NCBI GenBank assembly: GCA_002205965.3
Contig: NADL03000657.1
Span: 310,001 to 374,000 of the forward strand
DNA length: 64,000 nt
Source: Kappaphycus alvarezii
Lineage: Eukaryota; Rhodophyta; Florideophyceae; Gigartinales; Solieriaceae
Direction of reading: 5' to 3'
Within the stretch, counting starts at the first letter, position 1. Each line of letters opens with the position of its first letter. Position numbers and translations under genes: made by a program. A model generated the notes under the pieces. That model was not told the origin of the DNA, did not search any database, and saw only the letters and a list, made by a program, of their open reading frames with translations. Positions 1 through 11,515 of this stretch are shown piece after piece.

Positions 1-1129
1 GGCTGATTGTGTTGTTACGGCCTTGGAAAAACGAAATGTCTAGATAGAACATTGATAATGGGATCGAAGGAATCAGAATGCGTTTGGTCTGTGTCAGTAA
101 ATTATTTTCAGTTTCAATACATTCGATCCCGACTATTAGCTCCTTGAAATAAAGGGTCATGCTCGTTAATTAATTATCTATTGACCCAGTTTATTTGGAT
201 CTCGTAACAAAAAGCAATTCATTAAGGAAATATTTTGGCCGCCAAGTATGCCAAGGATGATTAAAAGTTTTTTCAAGGTTTTTACTTCTATCAAAATTTA
301 ATATTGTAGTGCCTATCGAAATTTCACTAAAATTAGAAGATAAAAGAACGCTAAAAGACTCCATAATATATGTTTTATAGAAACTTTTCAATATACTTTA
401 CTGGTCCATCCAAATCAAATAATTCCTGCTACAATTATTTTATTGTAGGAGCTGAGAACCTTACAGGCTAGTAATTGGAAGTCGCACGTATAGGGCTACC
501 ACACATGTTGTCCTTACCTTGGTGGAAAAATTAATGCGTTAGGTATCTATTTTTCCGAAAAGGACCTCGTCCGCTTTTTTATGTACAACAGCAAAAAGGA
601 AAAACTAGTAAGAACAATCAAACATTTCTTACAGAAAACTATATAAGTCGAATTAATCAAGTGGGAAAGTGCTTAACCAAAGGTATGATATGCTTGTCGA
701 GGAAATAAATTTGTAAATGGTCTATCTTAATGCGATCTAATATACGGAAAGTCTGTATTAATTCTAAAAAATGATATGGCGGCAATATCATCGATGACAT
801 AAACGAAAAGGTCGACTTATTGGCTAAATAAAATTACAGGCCTCACCTAAAGTTGCCAAAGATAGAAAAAAGTCCGAGTCAGCAATCTGGTCCCAAAAAA
901 TATTTTTTTGTCCATAAAAAGCCGAAGAATAATCTATGGAGTGTTCATAAATAGAAAAAACGACTGCAAACATTTCAATATCACGAACGAGAAACACTCG
1001 CATTAAGAGCCCTTTTCACGCTCTAGGTAGAGTTATAGAAGGGCTATCCACGCGTACTACCTTTTCTTCTACTATCAAAGACCTGAAGAACATTTTCTCA
1101 AGCATGAATACGTGTAACCTCGGATGAAA
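1..1129. other. AT-rich stretch without recognised genes
   Basis: Only short open frames are present and none resembles a known family. Because a gypsy-derived accessory region starts at about 1130 on the + strand, part of this stretch may be eroded pol sequence of the same fossil. I could not see a convincing integrase or reverse transcriptase motif. Confidence 0.4.
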
Positions 1130-2215
1130 CTCATTTGAAAGTACAGAATGATTTCTATTGGACCGAAGAGAGGTTGGGAATTGAATTTATCCTTTACACA
1201 GGACCATCATTAGCTTCATGTTATCATCAATTTCTACGTAACCATATATATTTATTTCCGTACATTAAACGTAATATTAATTCCTACAGAAGATTTTCAA
1301 CTAATATTAGGAGTATATTTTTCTTTCCAAACGGGAGGTTTATGGAAGCAGATTCAAATTTCTTGGAAGTAATTCATTATTAATTTGTTCAAATATATAC
1401 GGGATTAGCTACCAGGGACCCGTCGCAGACCTATCTCAATGGTATACGTCAAATGTTTTTATCTCAAGGACCATAAAGATATTCACCATAGATGTTACGT
1501 CTCACCCCAGAATATGATATACAGATTGGTGATTTACCTGCTGTAGGAGCCTCAACATACATATAGCCAAAACCAAAGTGCACCTAGGGAGACTTCTCCT
1601 CCGGAGGCAGAGATAATGACCAGAGGAAAACATTATTAAGACCATAATACACCTAAAAATGTTCTACACGTCTCCCAGGAGGATCTCCTGCGGGCTCTAG
1701 TACATTGAGACTCGGTCGTCAACGACAATTGGGATAACGCACCGTATATCCGTCTACAGCTCTCCTTCATAATCATGTACACTACACAGTTGGAAGAAGG
1801 AAAATATTTTTGTGTATGTGCAATATCTCCGAAAACGAGAACGCCACGTAAGACGTTTCTTATTTGATGATAATAATCTGTTTAAATTTTGGGCGCTACA
1901 GCCACAAGATGAGTCATTTGAAAAATTATCCTTGACGATGTATGTATTTTTTTTGTATAATCATCCGTTTATCCAGTATCTTTCTGGAATATTTATTTTA
2001 TTTTACTGTTGATAGACTCGGAGGGTAATGGAAGAAGAGTAAATACGACTCAATCGCGATGTTAGTGGACGTATATGTAAAAATATGGTACGAAGTGAAG
2101 TACAGGTGACGTGTATTTACTTTTTGAAACATCATATTCGTAATCAGCTCCATCTATATCCATTTGAGAGACTATTAATTTTAGTAAAAGGCGTCGGTCA
2201 CTGGTGAAAATAACA
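1130..2215 (+). pseudogene. Fossil Ty3/gypsy accessory region (two post-integrase ORFs)
   Basis: This is a decayed + strand copy of the region downstream of integrase in the element at 36972-44454. Peptides such as FPNGRFMEADSNFLEVIHY (1325-1380) match FQNGRFTEAGPEFVEVIYHY of accessory ORF1 there. Out-of-frame DNA from 1385 to 1560 continues the match (GRYGMV, DLSQTYLN, MEYRLVPY equivalents). DNA at 1740-2200 matches accessory ORF2 (YRHPFL, LEHHIGNQLHPYPFER). The order ORF1 then ORF2 is kept. The AATGATT at the ORF1 start and the ATGAT at the ORF2 start are both retained. Many stops and frameshifts show it is dead. Confidence 0.8.
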
Positions 2216-2745
2216 AAAGAACAATAAGGAGCAGGACCTTTATTCTTGGGCGGGACGTCTTTTTTTTAGTTAATTCCTGTTCCTTTGATCCCTAGATCCA
2301 TTCTTATTTTCTTCTTTTCCAATCCAATTGTCGTACCTTCACTTTTAAAAAAAGAAACCCTCTATTTGCTACCTCTATGAAGCTAAACTAACTAGACGGC
2401 CCTTTTTCGAGAAAATCCTCCAATCACCTTTTCTCTCCTACACGAACCCTTTTTGGTATCATTCTTATCGTTTGCAAAATCTCCGTCTGGGGATGTTTTG
2501 TTCTGGTGGTATCATTCTTTGATAGTTTATACCCACCAAAATGCATGGTTGACCCATTCGTGCGTTATTGAAATGAACTATGGGAGTTCTGAGTGTTATA
2601 AAGATTACGGCTTTTTCATGTAGGGAGTCTGCTTCTGGCCGCCTTACACCACAGGTATATTCTGAGACCACCGTCCTGGGAGAAAGTGTAAGCTATTGCT
2701 ATTTTTCTCATTTCTGAAACATGATTTTAATCGAAAGTTCACAAG
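2216..2745. other. Unassigned spacer
   Basis: No coding region or RNA gene recognised. It separates the gypsy fossil from the copia LTR. Confidence 0.3.
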
Positions 2746-3033
2746 ACTAACAATATTCTGTGGGCTGAGTCGACCCTTATCGAGCTACTGTTGTGTAGAA
2801 CAGTGTACACAACAAGATGCGAGGTGTGCAGAGCGATTACCATCGAAGTTTACAATCGAAAGACAATGTCACTTACATACCATAGTACAATAAAATATAG
2901 ACAGGTATTAAAGACATAAACGGTTGCCACGAAGAACGTATTGCATAAATCGTGATGCAATCACTCGGAAACATTGTATATAACAATAGACGGTTGTAAT
3001 TGCTGGTTCATGTACGCAAATAGTTGTATATTC
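2746..3033 (-). repeat. 3' LTR of the Ty1/copia element
   Basis: About 288 bp that is closely similar to 7452-7748. Shared blocks include the run after ACTAACAATATTCTG, the ACAAGATGCGAGGTGTGCAG block and the GGTTGTAATTGCTGGTTCA block. On the minus strand it starts TGAATATACAAC. Outer boundaries are approximate because the ends are mutated and I could not find a target-site duplication. Confidence 0.75.
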
Positions 3034-3046
3034 AGTTATATATTCC

Positions 3047-3057
3047 TCCCCTTTTAG
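3047..3057 (-). other. Polypurine tract of the copia element
   Basis: The minus strand reads AAAAGGGGAGG about 13 nt upstream of the 3' LTR. This is the expected position and composition for the plus-strand primer of reverse transcription. Confidence 0.6.
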
Positions 3058-3230
3058 CCAAAGTTCCTCTGAGAACTTTGCGTTTCACAAACGACGTCGA
3101 AGTCGATACGGAGTCGACCTGTAAATAGTTTTAGTTGTAGTGCGTCAATAAGGCTACATTCTTTCTTCGTTCAATAATGAGTGAGGTTGATATTACCGTG
3201 TATCAAAAATAGTTTGTCTACAGCTCCAGT

Positions 3231-4511
3231 TTATAACTCGAATCTTATGCAGCCAACGTCTCCACGGATTGACTTGCCGATGGAGTTCTTCTGAGTAGAC
3301 AAAAAAGTGAATAGATCTTTCGAGTTTACGCAGAGGTCTAGCTTAACGCCAATACCGATTAGTTCCGAGGAAGCCTTTGAAACTGCCTGACTATAATCGA
3401 TGCCTTCATTAGCATCAAATATCTCAACAGCCGGCACACTTCTAACTGGTCTTTTTGCCTTAGGTGACATCCAGGATACAACATGGAAGATAGGTTGGTT
3501 TGTATCTCCCTAACTAAAAGACCAATTGGAACACCGAGCTGAACGCAGTCATCAATGCGAGAAGCATCTGCAAATACAAGCACAATTAGATGATACTGGA
3601 TTTTATCTGTTAGCCTTGAGTATCCAATTGTATTCCAAAGTTTCTTTAGCTTTCATAATACGTTAACTTGCTCGACAAGATGACAAACTTTTAGGTCAGG
3701 TGCTTTCTGTTGTAGATAGCTTGCATAGTAAGAACAGAAGGGAGATGCAGCAGTCCCTATCCATCCCAATGAGCTATTTGCGGTGGCAAGTACTGATTTC
3801 TCAATCTTTTTAAGAGTCTGATCAGATTGCTTTCGTCTCTGTCGAGTGAATGGTTACTCTGTGACAGCTTCTAACTTGATCACTATTTTGAGTGGTATTA
3901 ATGTCAAAGTATTTTAACTTTCCGGGTCCATGATTTACATCGCAGAGCTTAAATCTTGTGTCAAATTCTTCAATAACTTTTTGTGAATGGTCTCCTTTAC
4001 CGGCAACTTTAACGTGATCAACAATTTTTGTAACAACTAGAACCAATGTTCCTTCTTCTTGCTTATAAAAGAGCTGAGGGACGTGTGTAGACTGTGAAAG
4101 ACCAATTTCGAGCATTAGTTGGTCTGAATGATTTTGCCACTTTGCATTTTCATTTAATAGACTGTAGGATGCTGTTAGTAACAGCCATAAATGCGTAGTT
4201 TTCATTTGGCTTTCTTTCGGAGGTTGAACATAGACACCTCTCTGGGCTTCTCCAGTTTGAAGAAGGGCAACTTTCACATCAGCTTTGTACATTTTCCAAC
4301 GAAATAAGGAGGAGATAGACTCAATAATTCGTAAAACAGTTGGAGAAAATGTTGTACACTCTTGGCTTTGCATGTTCTTCATGTCATCTTCATTCCCATG
4401 TGGGGCAATTCTGGCTTTAAGCTTGAGAATTTGGTCATCATTGCATTTTATTTTGTGCAACAGGTGGCTGCTAATTATTTTAGCATCATGTGGAACATTA
4501 CCGTTCAGCAA
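3231..4511 (-). pseudogene. pol: Ty1/copia reverse transcriptase and RNase H (degenerate)
   Basis: Copia-type pol 3' half, broken by frameshifts. The RT part (3822-4511) shows the ordered copia signatures: APHGNEDD, then YKADVKVALLQ (normal ADVKxAFLQ), RGVYVQPPKE, LWLL and FYKQEEGTLVL. The catalytic loop, normally YVDD, reads KIVDHVKV here and is probably inactive. After a stop near 3815 another frame gives SLGWIGTAASPF and then FADASRIDD (the RNase H DAS motif, about 3560-3583). Yet another gives KRPVRSVPAVE and LCVNSKDL down to RGDVGCIRFE (3231-3470), the RNase H C-terminal signature. It lies 3' of integrase, which is the copia gene order. Confidence 0.85.
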
Positions 4512-5470
4512 GGGGCGTACTGTCTATAGAAAGGTCTACTTTTCCTTATTATCGGCGTTTACCAGTGGGTGTTGGTTAAATATTTGGGCTTGATGATTTA
4601 AGAACGATTTGTTTCCAAATCAATCCAGCATCGACGAGAGATCGCTACTCTCCTGACAGAAAACTTCTAGCTGAGAGGAAAATGCACTGGAGCTTGCAGG
4701 TAGTGTATCACTGAATTTCCATACTTCCTTCGACATTTCTCAACATTCGGTATCCCTATCCTCATAATGTATATTGCGACGTCCATCAAAAGTCTCGTAG
4801 TGAACTTTTCAAGAGTAGAATTCGTTATAGATGGGACAAAACACAGAAACATTGTCTCCGACGCCTGGTTCAACATTTGAGGACTGCAATGAGAAATCTG
4901 CATCAGTAGAGTATTCAAGCTGCTCACGATGATTTGAGTCATCCTTAGTAAGATCAAAAGAGTCCGAAATTGCATTTACAAAGTCGTGTAAGGCACCAGG
5001 TAGATGGTCAATACCATCTTTAACTAAATTTCGCAAAGCTCTTTTGTGGCAAGGAAGGCCGAGTGTCTTCAAATACCACAGTCAATTCTCGACCTCCTTT
5101 TCTTGGAACTTTAATAGAACGGGCTTTTTGGTCTACAGATAATGCGGGCTTGAAAAGGGTCCATTAACCCTTTTTTGTGATCTTTCTGTTTATATACAGT
5201 ATATCGACAGTGTCACCGACAGTGAGCGAAGATTCTGCTGCAGATTGGAGTGCATAATAGGTGCCAAATTTTGACGAGCATGTAGCTGGTTACGAGCATT
5301 TCGAACTTCATCGGGCTCAGCAGTATTAATTGGCTTAGACGCAACTGGCTTTTAGAAGCCTTTAGCCAATTTAAAGGCTGAAATTATATTCTTGCCGTAA
5401 AGCTCATTTGAGATAGAGACAGCCTTGTATGCATTGAGACCTGGATCATGATTTGAACCAGAATAATGTT
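4512..5470 (-). pseudogene. pol: Ty1/copia integrase C-terminus to RT N-terminus linker (degenerate)
   Basis: Between the integrase core and the RT core. Open pieces at 4667-4975 and 4809-5072 carry no firm motif. They sit at the position of the variable linker of copia polyproteins and are probably the eroded remains of it. Confidence 0.45.
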
Positions 5471-6151
5471 TTAAACGAAAAAAACACTTCTAATGACGGT
5501 ATGCTTTGACTCGATGGCGTTTTTAGTACGCCAACCTGGCGGAACTGATTTCAGTGGAATGCATCGTTTGTCTGCACACTCTGTAAAAAGTACCGACTGG
5601 AAGTCTTCATCGACACGAATAGGGTCTGGACACCAAAATTGAGATACCCAATATGCCTCGAATGCAACAACAGCTTCCTCAAGTGCAGCAGAGCTAACCA
5701 CTTGAGCTGCCTAATATCTGGAAACAAGGTCCATACAGTGCATGAAGCGAGTATCGTCAAGATACAGATGACCAATGCAAAGAATTACGTGGAATTCCTC
5801 TGAAAAAGAGCTTATAGACACTTTGCGACTTGGCTCTGGGTAAAATGCAGACTGACAAGCTGGAAAATTTCTAATAGTTGGAACAAGGTCTGATTCTACG
5901 GCATCGTTCCATATGCCATTACGCTCGAGTAATAGCTTGAAATCAGTGAAACTACCATTTCCGCAGACATGCTTGTGAACCTTGTCAATGATTGCTCTGA
6001 TCTCCGACCAAGGTGAGGCTTCAATTGCGACTGCACTAAGGCAAGACATAGTAGACCATGCTTTGCGATACGATGCAAAGATATCAAGCAGTATAAAACT
6101 TACAAGGTTGTCATCAGCGATTGATATCGAGTCACTCTTGCCATCAACCAC
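5471..6151 (-). pseudogene. pol: Ty1/copia integrase core (degenerate)
   Basis: Two overlapping frames (5711-6151, then 5471-5701) together give a copia integrase. An N-terminal zinc-binding-like part (VHKHVCG, then CQSAF) is followed by the core HVILCIGHLYLDDTRFMH-MDLVSRY, where the first catalytic Asp position (normally xxDHL) appears as Gly. Then come FEAYWVSQFW and PIRVDEDFQ (second Asp kept) and KNAIESKHTVIRSVF (catalytic Glu kept). The frame change lies near 5705. The first-Asp change and the frameshift imply a dead enzyme. Confidence 0.85.
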
Positions 6152-6242
6152 AAAAATAAAATTGCGTTTCAGTCTATTTGCTCTAAGTTAGCGGTGGGCG
6201 TAACATTTATTCCAATGACCCACTCTGAGGAGACTTCAAGAA

Positions 6243-6725
6243 CTAGATGGGTAATGCGGACAGGATTTCCATTGTCAGACTCAGTCGTAAGGATAATAGA
6301 TCCAAATATGCGACGTGCTGGACTGGCATGCTTTTCTTTCCCGTATTGCCCACGGGTATGACCAAACCATGACTTTGGAATATCTTCAAGTCTGGGGATG
6401 GTAGGCCAAATTGATCAAACAAGAAATTGAGCTCGACTTGCGCTATTGCAGAATAGTGTGCCCCATCGTCTACTAGTGGACCGAGTTCAATCAAAAGCAA
6501 GGTACTAGCCGAAGAGTCCACGAGATTGTCCATATTAAACGAGAAGGTTTTCTTTCAAGCATCGCCATTCTTATTCTGAGCAGAGGCAGAATTGCAAGAT
6601 CCGGGACGGAATCCAGTAGAAGTACTCATAGCACGATCAAACGATTTGATACGCGGTGGTACAGAGCCTTCAGGATCATGATTTCTTTTCCAGTGTCCAA
6701 ATTTGCCACACAGGTCACCTGGATA
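6243..6725 (-). pseudogene. pol: Ty1/copia nucleocapsid knuckle and aspartic protease (degenerate)
   Basis: Around 6660-6725 the minus strand encodes DLCGKFGHWKRNH, a zinc knuckle remnant that has lost its first Cys. The frame at 6243-6533 then gives ELGPLVDDGAHYSAIA, matching the copia protease loop usually written DSGA or DDGAPYSAI. This places gag, NC, PR, IN and RT in copia order. Stop codons separate the pieces. Confidence 0.75.
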
Positions 6726-6727
6726 CT

Positions 6728-7459
6728 TCATTGAAGGGTGCTGTCTCTTATTGTTACCTTTTTCCCATTATATTTGGTACGAATATGTCCAGTACTACTT
6801 GAGCTTGCGCTCAGCAAGTCATCATACTGATTAGTGAATGATGCCTTATCACACTGTTTAATAACTGAAGATACGGATTGATATACAATAGCACCAAGAA
6901 ATTCGTCAGGTGGGGCTGCTGCAGCCATCGCTGACATGCCCCGAGAGTCCTCAATTGCATAATTAGATGATAACATCAGGGCTGTAGTGCACTCCGGTAG
7001 CTTGGTTGGACTGGAAATTGAGTTAAACTTAGCTACTTGGACAGAGAATCGAGATTTAAAGTTCTTCATCGTCTCTAATCTGCGTCGGCGAGTATCCCAT
7101 GGCTGATTAAATGCTCGGTAGGCTTCACTGACAACTGCCATTGCGTCACGCTGAGATATTGTTCCTACAATCAAACCAACAGCGCCATCTCCTGTTAACT
7201 GTTCATCCGATATACTCGAACAAAGATCATTCACTCTGCCGTACAACTGTGATTAGCGGCATTTAGCCTGCAATGCAGAAGGAATCTTATTGCTGTTGTA
7301 GTCGGATAAGGTATTGTGAAACATCTGCCAGAGCCTGACAACGTTTTTGTACTCTTCCTGGTCACCCTTTGCATCTGTCCATAGAGGGGACTTGGCATCA
7401 CAGGAGAACTTGGGCCGCAAGGGCAAAGCTGAGTGGGGCGCTGGGCCCATAACTAACAA
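6728..7459 (-). pseudogene. gag: Ty1/copia Gag (degenerate, two frames)
   Basis: Two consecutive open pieces (7253-7459 and 6728-7246) read as one copia-type Gag interrupted near 7250. The first holds PKFSCDAKSPLW and LWQMFHNTLSD, ending KIPSALQAKCR. The second begins YGRVNDLC and continues through GLIVGTISQRDAM, AYRAFNQPWDTRRRRLETMKNF and FSVQVAKFN. This W-x-lW-f-h then RRxxLExxKNF pattern is that of copia Gag (UBN2/retrotran_gag type). The frame begins almost at the inner end of the 5' LTR, so the leader is very short. Confidence 0.75.
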
Positions 7460-7748
7460 TATTCTGGGTGCGGAGTCGAACTGATCGAGCTAACGGTGAG
7501 TAGAACAGTGTACACAACAAGATGCGAGGTGTGCAGAGCGCATACCATCGAAGTTTACAATCGAAAGACAATGGTACTTATATACCATAGTACAATATAA
7601 CATAGACAGGTATTAAAGACATAAACGGTTACCACTGAGAACTTATTGCATGAATCGTGATGCAATCAATCGGACACATTGTATATAATAATAAACGGTT
7701 GTAATTGCTGGTTCATGTCGACGACCACTGGTAGCAGTTGTGTATTCA
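7452..7748 (-). repeat. 5' LTR of the Ty1/copia element
   Basis: Counterpart of 2746-3033, with scattered substitutions and small indels, so the insertion is not recent. No clean target-site duplication could be found around the pair. Confidence 0.75.
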
Positions 7749-7772
7749 AATTCGTAAAGACTATCAAATTTC

Positions 7773-8135
7773 GTGCCACTCTCAGTACAACAACCCCATT
7801 GGTTTTTTTCTCTTTTTCTTCACGGAGCTTTAATCGAGAATGTAGGAGAAGGAGAAAGAACATTTGGAAAAAAGAGGAGAGTGGTATTGGGGGTAATTCA
7901 AGAAGCTCATCTACTGTTACGGGTACACTGGCTGATACGTAATCTTTTTTTACGGGGATATCGGCTATATTTACTGCGAGACTCCGGAGGGCTATCAACC
8001 GCGAGAGAATTGTGTAGTGAAGGTCAATTTGATGAGCTTTTCCAAAGGACCAGAAAATTTGAAGACCAGTTGCAAAGAAATAAAAGGGAAGTTTGGGGTT
8101 TTTTACACTTTGAAGAAAACTCCGATCTATACTAA
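7773..8135 (+). CDS. Hypothetical ORF next to the copia LTR
   Basis: A 120-residue open frame with a charged C-terminal half (FDELFQRTRKFEDQLQRNKREVW) and no family I recognise. An antisense frame covers much of the same DNA (7666-7998). It may be a chance ORF; there is no second copy in the window to support it. Confidence 0.2.
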   Translation: MPLSVQQPHWFFSLFLHGALIENVGEGERTFGKKRRVVLGVIQEAHLLLRVHWLIRNLFLRGYRLYLLRDSGGLSTARELCSEGQFDELFQRTRKFEDQLQRNKREVWGFLHFEENSDLY

Positions 8136-8348
8136 CGTGTTGTCGTGAAATTATGCTCCAGTGGGTAGCTAATCTCTTCAGTGAAATGTGGATATCTGCA
8201 AGCTACCTTTCATTCGGTTCTGCCGAAAACGACTTCGACAAACAGCAATTTCTGATGACTATTTTAGCCATAGTTCGATTTCTGTAAACGACACTGTACT
8301 GTGTAAGACAGCTGTTCTTTACTGAAGGACTACCGTAGTGATTTTTCC

Positions 8349-8798
8349 TCACATCTTCTGAGAGTTCTCCTTTGATAAAGATCTCAGGATTTTGACCTTG
8401 TGAGATGTTTTAAGATGTCGGGTAAGCGATGAACGATGGCCATAGAACTTACCACATCTGTATGGGCAAGAGTGTGGCCGCATCCCGAGGTGAACAGCGT
8501 TTCTGTGAACTTCTAAATGGCTGATTCTTTGGAAAAATGACCCACAAATACTGCATTGAAATAGCTTTTTGTTTGGATTCGATGAATTTTTTTCCCTTTG
8601 TTGACGACGAACTGTAATATTTGAGCCACCAGCCTGTTTCTTCTCAGGTTTGAGGCTTTCCTCACTCCTGTTCATAACAACACTCCAAAAATCTTTACGC
8701 TTCGACGACTTCGAGAGATGTTCGCCGAGGCCTTCTCGGCTTGTTACGACTGCCCTTAGCACGGGATCAATCTCAGTTTCCTTTCCGTAGTGCATCAT
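8349..8798 (-). CDS. C2H2 zinc-finger protein
   Basis: A 149-residue intact frame from ATGATG at 8798. Residues 1-75 are hydrophilic and Lys/Arg-rich. Residues 80-135 hold two adjacent C2H2 fingers. Finger 1 is FQCSICGSFFQRISHLEVH with C-x2-C-x12-H-x4-H spacing. Finger 2 is CPYRCGKFYGHRSSLTRH, with three residues between its Cys pair instead of two. The linker GMRPHS resembles the TGEKP-type finger linker. A basic tail (KVKILRSLSKENSQKM) follows. It is probably a DNA-binding transcription factor acting in the nucleus. No intron is visible and no other window copy exists, so it is a plausible single-copy host gene rather than a transposon gene. Its target is unknown. Confidence 0.7.
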   Translation of the reverse strand: MMHYGKETEIDPVLRAVVTSREGLGEHLSKSSKRKDFWSVVMNRSEESLKPEKKQAGGSNITVRRQQREKNSSNPNKKLFQCSICGSFFQRISHLEVHRNAVHLGMRPHSCPYRCGKFYGHRSSLTRHLKTSHKVKILRSLSKENSQKM

Positions 8799-9808
8799 TC
8801 TAGTTCAGAAATAAGGTCTTTCTTCTACCGCACCAAAAGCTTCTGTTCTTCAAAGTGTTACAGGTCTCCAGAAAAGATGGTTCTCCGACAAATGCCGTTT
8901 CAGTAATCATTCAGCTTTCCGGTCTCTTTTCAGTTTTCAAGTTAAATGCTTTTCATGCCAGTGGAACAGTTTGAGAATGTTCTGCTCCGCTTCCTCCCAG
9001 TTAAATAGTAGTAAGAATTCATAAGTTATTTCTGGTATAGATCAAGTAGAATTTGAAGCTGTACCCTCAATCAGGTACTGACTACCGTTCATGCAAGAAT
9101 AGAACGAAGATTTATGGCATTAGTGCATGCACAGCCGACCAAATCTTTTTCAGACTTGGCCAAAAATAGCATATTTTTAATATGGTTCAATTCCGTGTAA
9201 CAAAAAATCTGAGGGATAAATTTGACAGTCGATAAGCTGAAAATTAAAAAAATTATGTATTACAGTGTCGGGGGTGAGTGGAGAGTGCGACGTAAACTGG
9301 GAGCCCTGAATGGGATAATGAGGCCGAAGACTTTGTATTCTGTTGGTCTCGGAAACTGTTACTGGTTTGTCATGAATTGAGCAGCCAACTCTTGATCTCT
9401 TGTAACCCACCAAAGCATGTGCTTAGGCAATGCAAGAAAAAGCTTCAAGCCTTTAACGACAAACTTCGGATTATCGAAGCTGCCTTTAGTGCTGTCTGGA
9501 GTTCACTATTGCTCCTCGGAAAACTGATGTCTTGTGTTAGCCTGCAATGGACCTCTTTTGAAATGTAAACGGAATAAGCTAGTCGGCCCAATAGCACCGA
9601 CTAGTATCTTCCTCTCCTGAGGTAGTCAACTGCATATGACTTACTCAAAAACTGTCCTAATTTTTCAACAAACCACCCCATAGCAATATAATATGCAACC
9701 CTTTAAGCTCGCTCTGTACAAAGAACATCGCAATTCGCTGTGTTGTCTTCCTACCGAGCGGAGTCCAATTAAGGCTGCAAAAAAGAAAAGAAAGTCTGAC
9801 CAATTAGG
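8799..9808. other. Upstream region of the zinc-finger gene; no gene seen
   Basis: About 1 kb with only short ORFs. The promoter of the zinc-finger gene should lie in the part nearest 8800. I see no clear TATA box or repeat here. Confidence 0.35.
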
Positions 9809-9916
9809 GGGGAGCAGATTTGGGTGTTTTTCTCTTGGAAGATACATCCGATCTATCGCATGGTTTCCAGACAACTACAATCGACTCAAAAGGGGTATAC
9901 CGACACAGTAATGGGG
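9809..9916 (-). mobile_element. LINE-A 3' end, 5'-truncated
   Basis: It matches the LINE-A 3' untranslated tail recurring in this window: a TTGGGTGTTTTACTCTTGG-like start on the + strand, CCAGACAAC, ATCGACTCAAAA, then CCGACACAGTAATGGGG. The element is in minus orientation and is cut off just before the coding end. Confidence 0.75.
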
Positions 9917-9963
9917 ATTCGTGGTCAGTGATTCGACAAATTGTGACTCGATAAATTCTTGGG

Positions 9964-10130
9964 GCCGTCATGTCTAACGCGGCATGCCTGCTCTCTGGAA
10001 TTGAGCCGGCCCTGTAAGGAATCTTCTTTAGTGTTACCCATCAGTGCTGACATATCCAGTACAACGCACTAGCGGCGTGGATATAACCTTCCACATCTTC
10101 TATACATAAAAATAAACCAAAAATTCCCCT
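9964..10130 (+). mobile_element. LINE 3' end, variant subfamily
   Basis: It begins with a coding end AVMSNAACLLSGIEPAL and stop at 10015-10017, homologous to the LINE-A end AVMSNVACLMAGLKGAF. About 113 nt of 3' UTR follow, ending AAAAATTCCCC. The same tail recurs at 12001-12141, which defines a subfamily with a different 3' UTR. Confidence 0.65.
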
Positions 10131-10371
10131 CAAAATTCTCACAGTGGGGAGTTGTGTAATTGTGCAGGTACCGTTAGAAATTTCCAACTGGGTAAAAAAC
10201 AGTACACACTTCTTGGGAGGTGACCTCCACTTTTTTGCTGCTTAAATTATAATATTTTGTTTACCATCCTTGGCCTACCATTATCATTTCATAATGAAAT
10301 GATGAATTGATTTGGTTCTTTAATTTTTGAAAAGTGCGGTTCGGCTATCCCCCGGTGCATGCTAGACATGT

Positions 10372-10485
10372 TCAGGATAGTGGGTAATGTAGCTCATTTG
10401 CCCAAATGGCTGACTCTAAGCCTGTCCGCAGGCATGATGCATTTGACATCACTGCTGCTGCCACATGCCTCTGGTGAAATACTGG
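10372..10485 (-). mobile_element. LINE C-terminal fragment
   Basis: The minus strand reads HQRHVAAAVMSNASCLRTGLE, the homologue of the LINE-A terminus QRHAAAAVMSNVACLMAGL. It is a short remnant with no intact flanks. Confidence 0.6.
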
Positions 10486-10664
10486 AAAGATGACGGGGGA
10501 AATTTGGGGTGTTTTTAATCCATGAAAAATGAGGTCAGCTGTAGGCTGAAGGAATGATGAGTGTAGCAAGCAAGATGACAAGAAATACTGTTGGTAGGCT
10601 TTTCAGTTCCATTAAACAACTCAGGTACTCTTGCATAAGTAAAAAATTATATTTTGATTATACC

Positions 10665-10725
10665 CTCCGCACGCTTCTGCGCCATACTGTACAGCTCGTA
10701 ACGATCTCCCACCATCACCTTGATT
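10665..10725 (+). repeat. LINE-C 3' UTR fragment
   Basis: ACCCTCCGCACGCTTCTGCG and the downstream CCACCATCACC block match LINE-C 3' UTR copies near 14790-14850 (reverse) and 48408-48470. Confidence 0.5.
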
Positions 10726-11189
10726 AAATACGATTAGTTTAAATTTTCTACTACAATGGTGAACGTTTGAGTGCTTTACTGGACTCCCCGTAAACACCTA
10801 TTGGCGTAAAAAACGTCCCCCGTCCGCTCTTTAATGTGGTTGCTTCCTAACAAGTCAACTAAGTTGCCTTGCCTAGCAATGAGCTTTCTTCCGTACCGAC
10901 AATGCATAAGTTGATCACCGTGAATATCCAAAGTTTCGGGACATGGTTGTTGGAAACGAGGTTCTTTTGGCGAATGTAGGCCTCTAGCAGAAGTACTGCA
11001 GCCAGATAGAAAACTGATTGTTCGGGTTGTGGGGGTTTAAAGCCTGGACTTAGGATACAGTGGACCCCTCCTGTCGAGCCTTATAGTTTTATCGATGCTC
11101 GGAAGGGTCGCGTACGATTGCAGAGGTGAGGAAGATCCAAGTTTTTCGTACTTCCAGCTTCCTTTGCTTCCGCCGCCACGATTCCCTCC

Positions 11190-11515
11190 GGGGAAAGGTG
11201 GGGTGCTTTACTCTGGGATAGATCGGATATATCTTCCAAGAGTAAAACACCCAAACCTTTTCCTCTTGGAAGATATATATGATGTATCCCATAGATTTCC
11301 AGACAACCGCAATCGACTCAAAAAGGTATACCGACACAGTAGAGGGGAAGAAACCACGCTCCCTAAAAGGCTCCCTTCAGGCCAGCCATCAAGCAGGCTA
11401 CATTGGACATGACGGCTGCTGCTGCGTGCCTTTGCATCAAAACCCCGCGAATCTTTCCGTACGTATCCAATGCCCTGACGGCCACGTTCCTTGCCACGTC
11501 ATTTCGCACTGCACA
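11190..11515. mobile_element. Opposed LINE-A 3' ends forming an inverted repeat
   Basis: A minus-orientation tail piece (11190-11216) is followed by a + orientation tail end (11215-11257, GGATAGATCGGATATATC then AGAGTAAAACACCCAAACC). From 11258 there is a longer minus-orientation LINE-A end that includes the coding terminus (QRHAAAAVMSN and ACLMAGLKGAF on the minus strand, about 11360-11450). The two tails meet head to head and could fold as a hairpin. They arose by insertion into, or inversion of, an existing LINE tail. Confidence 0.7.
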
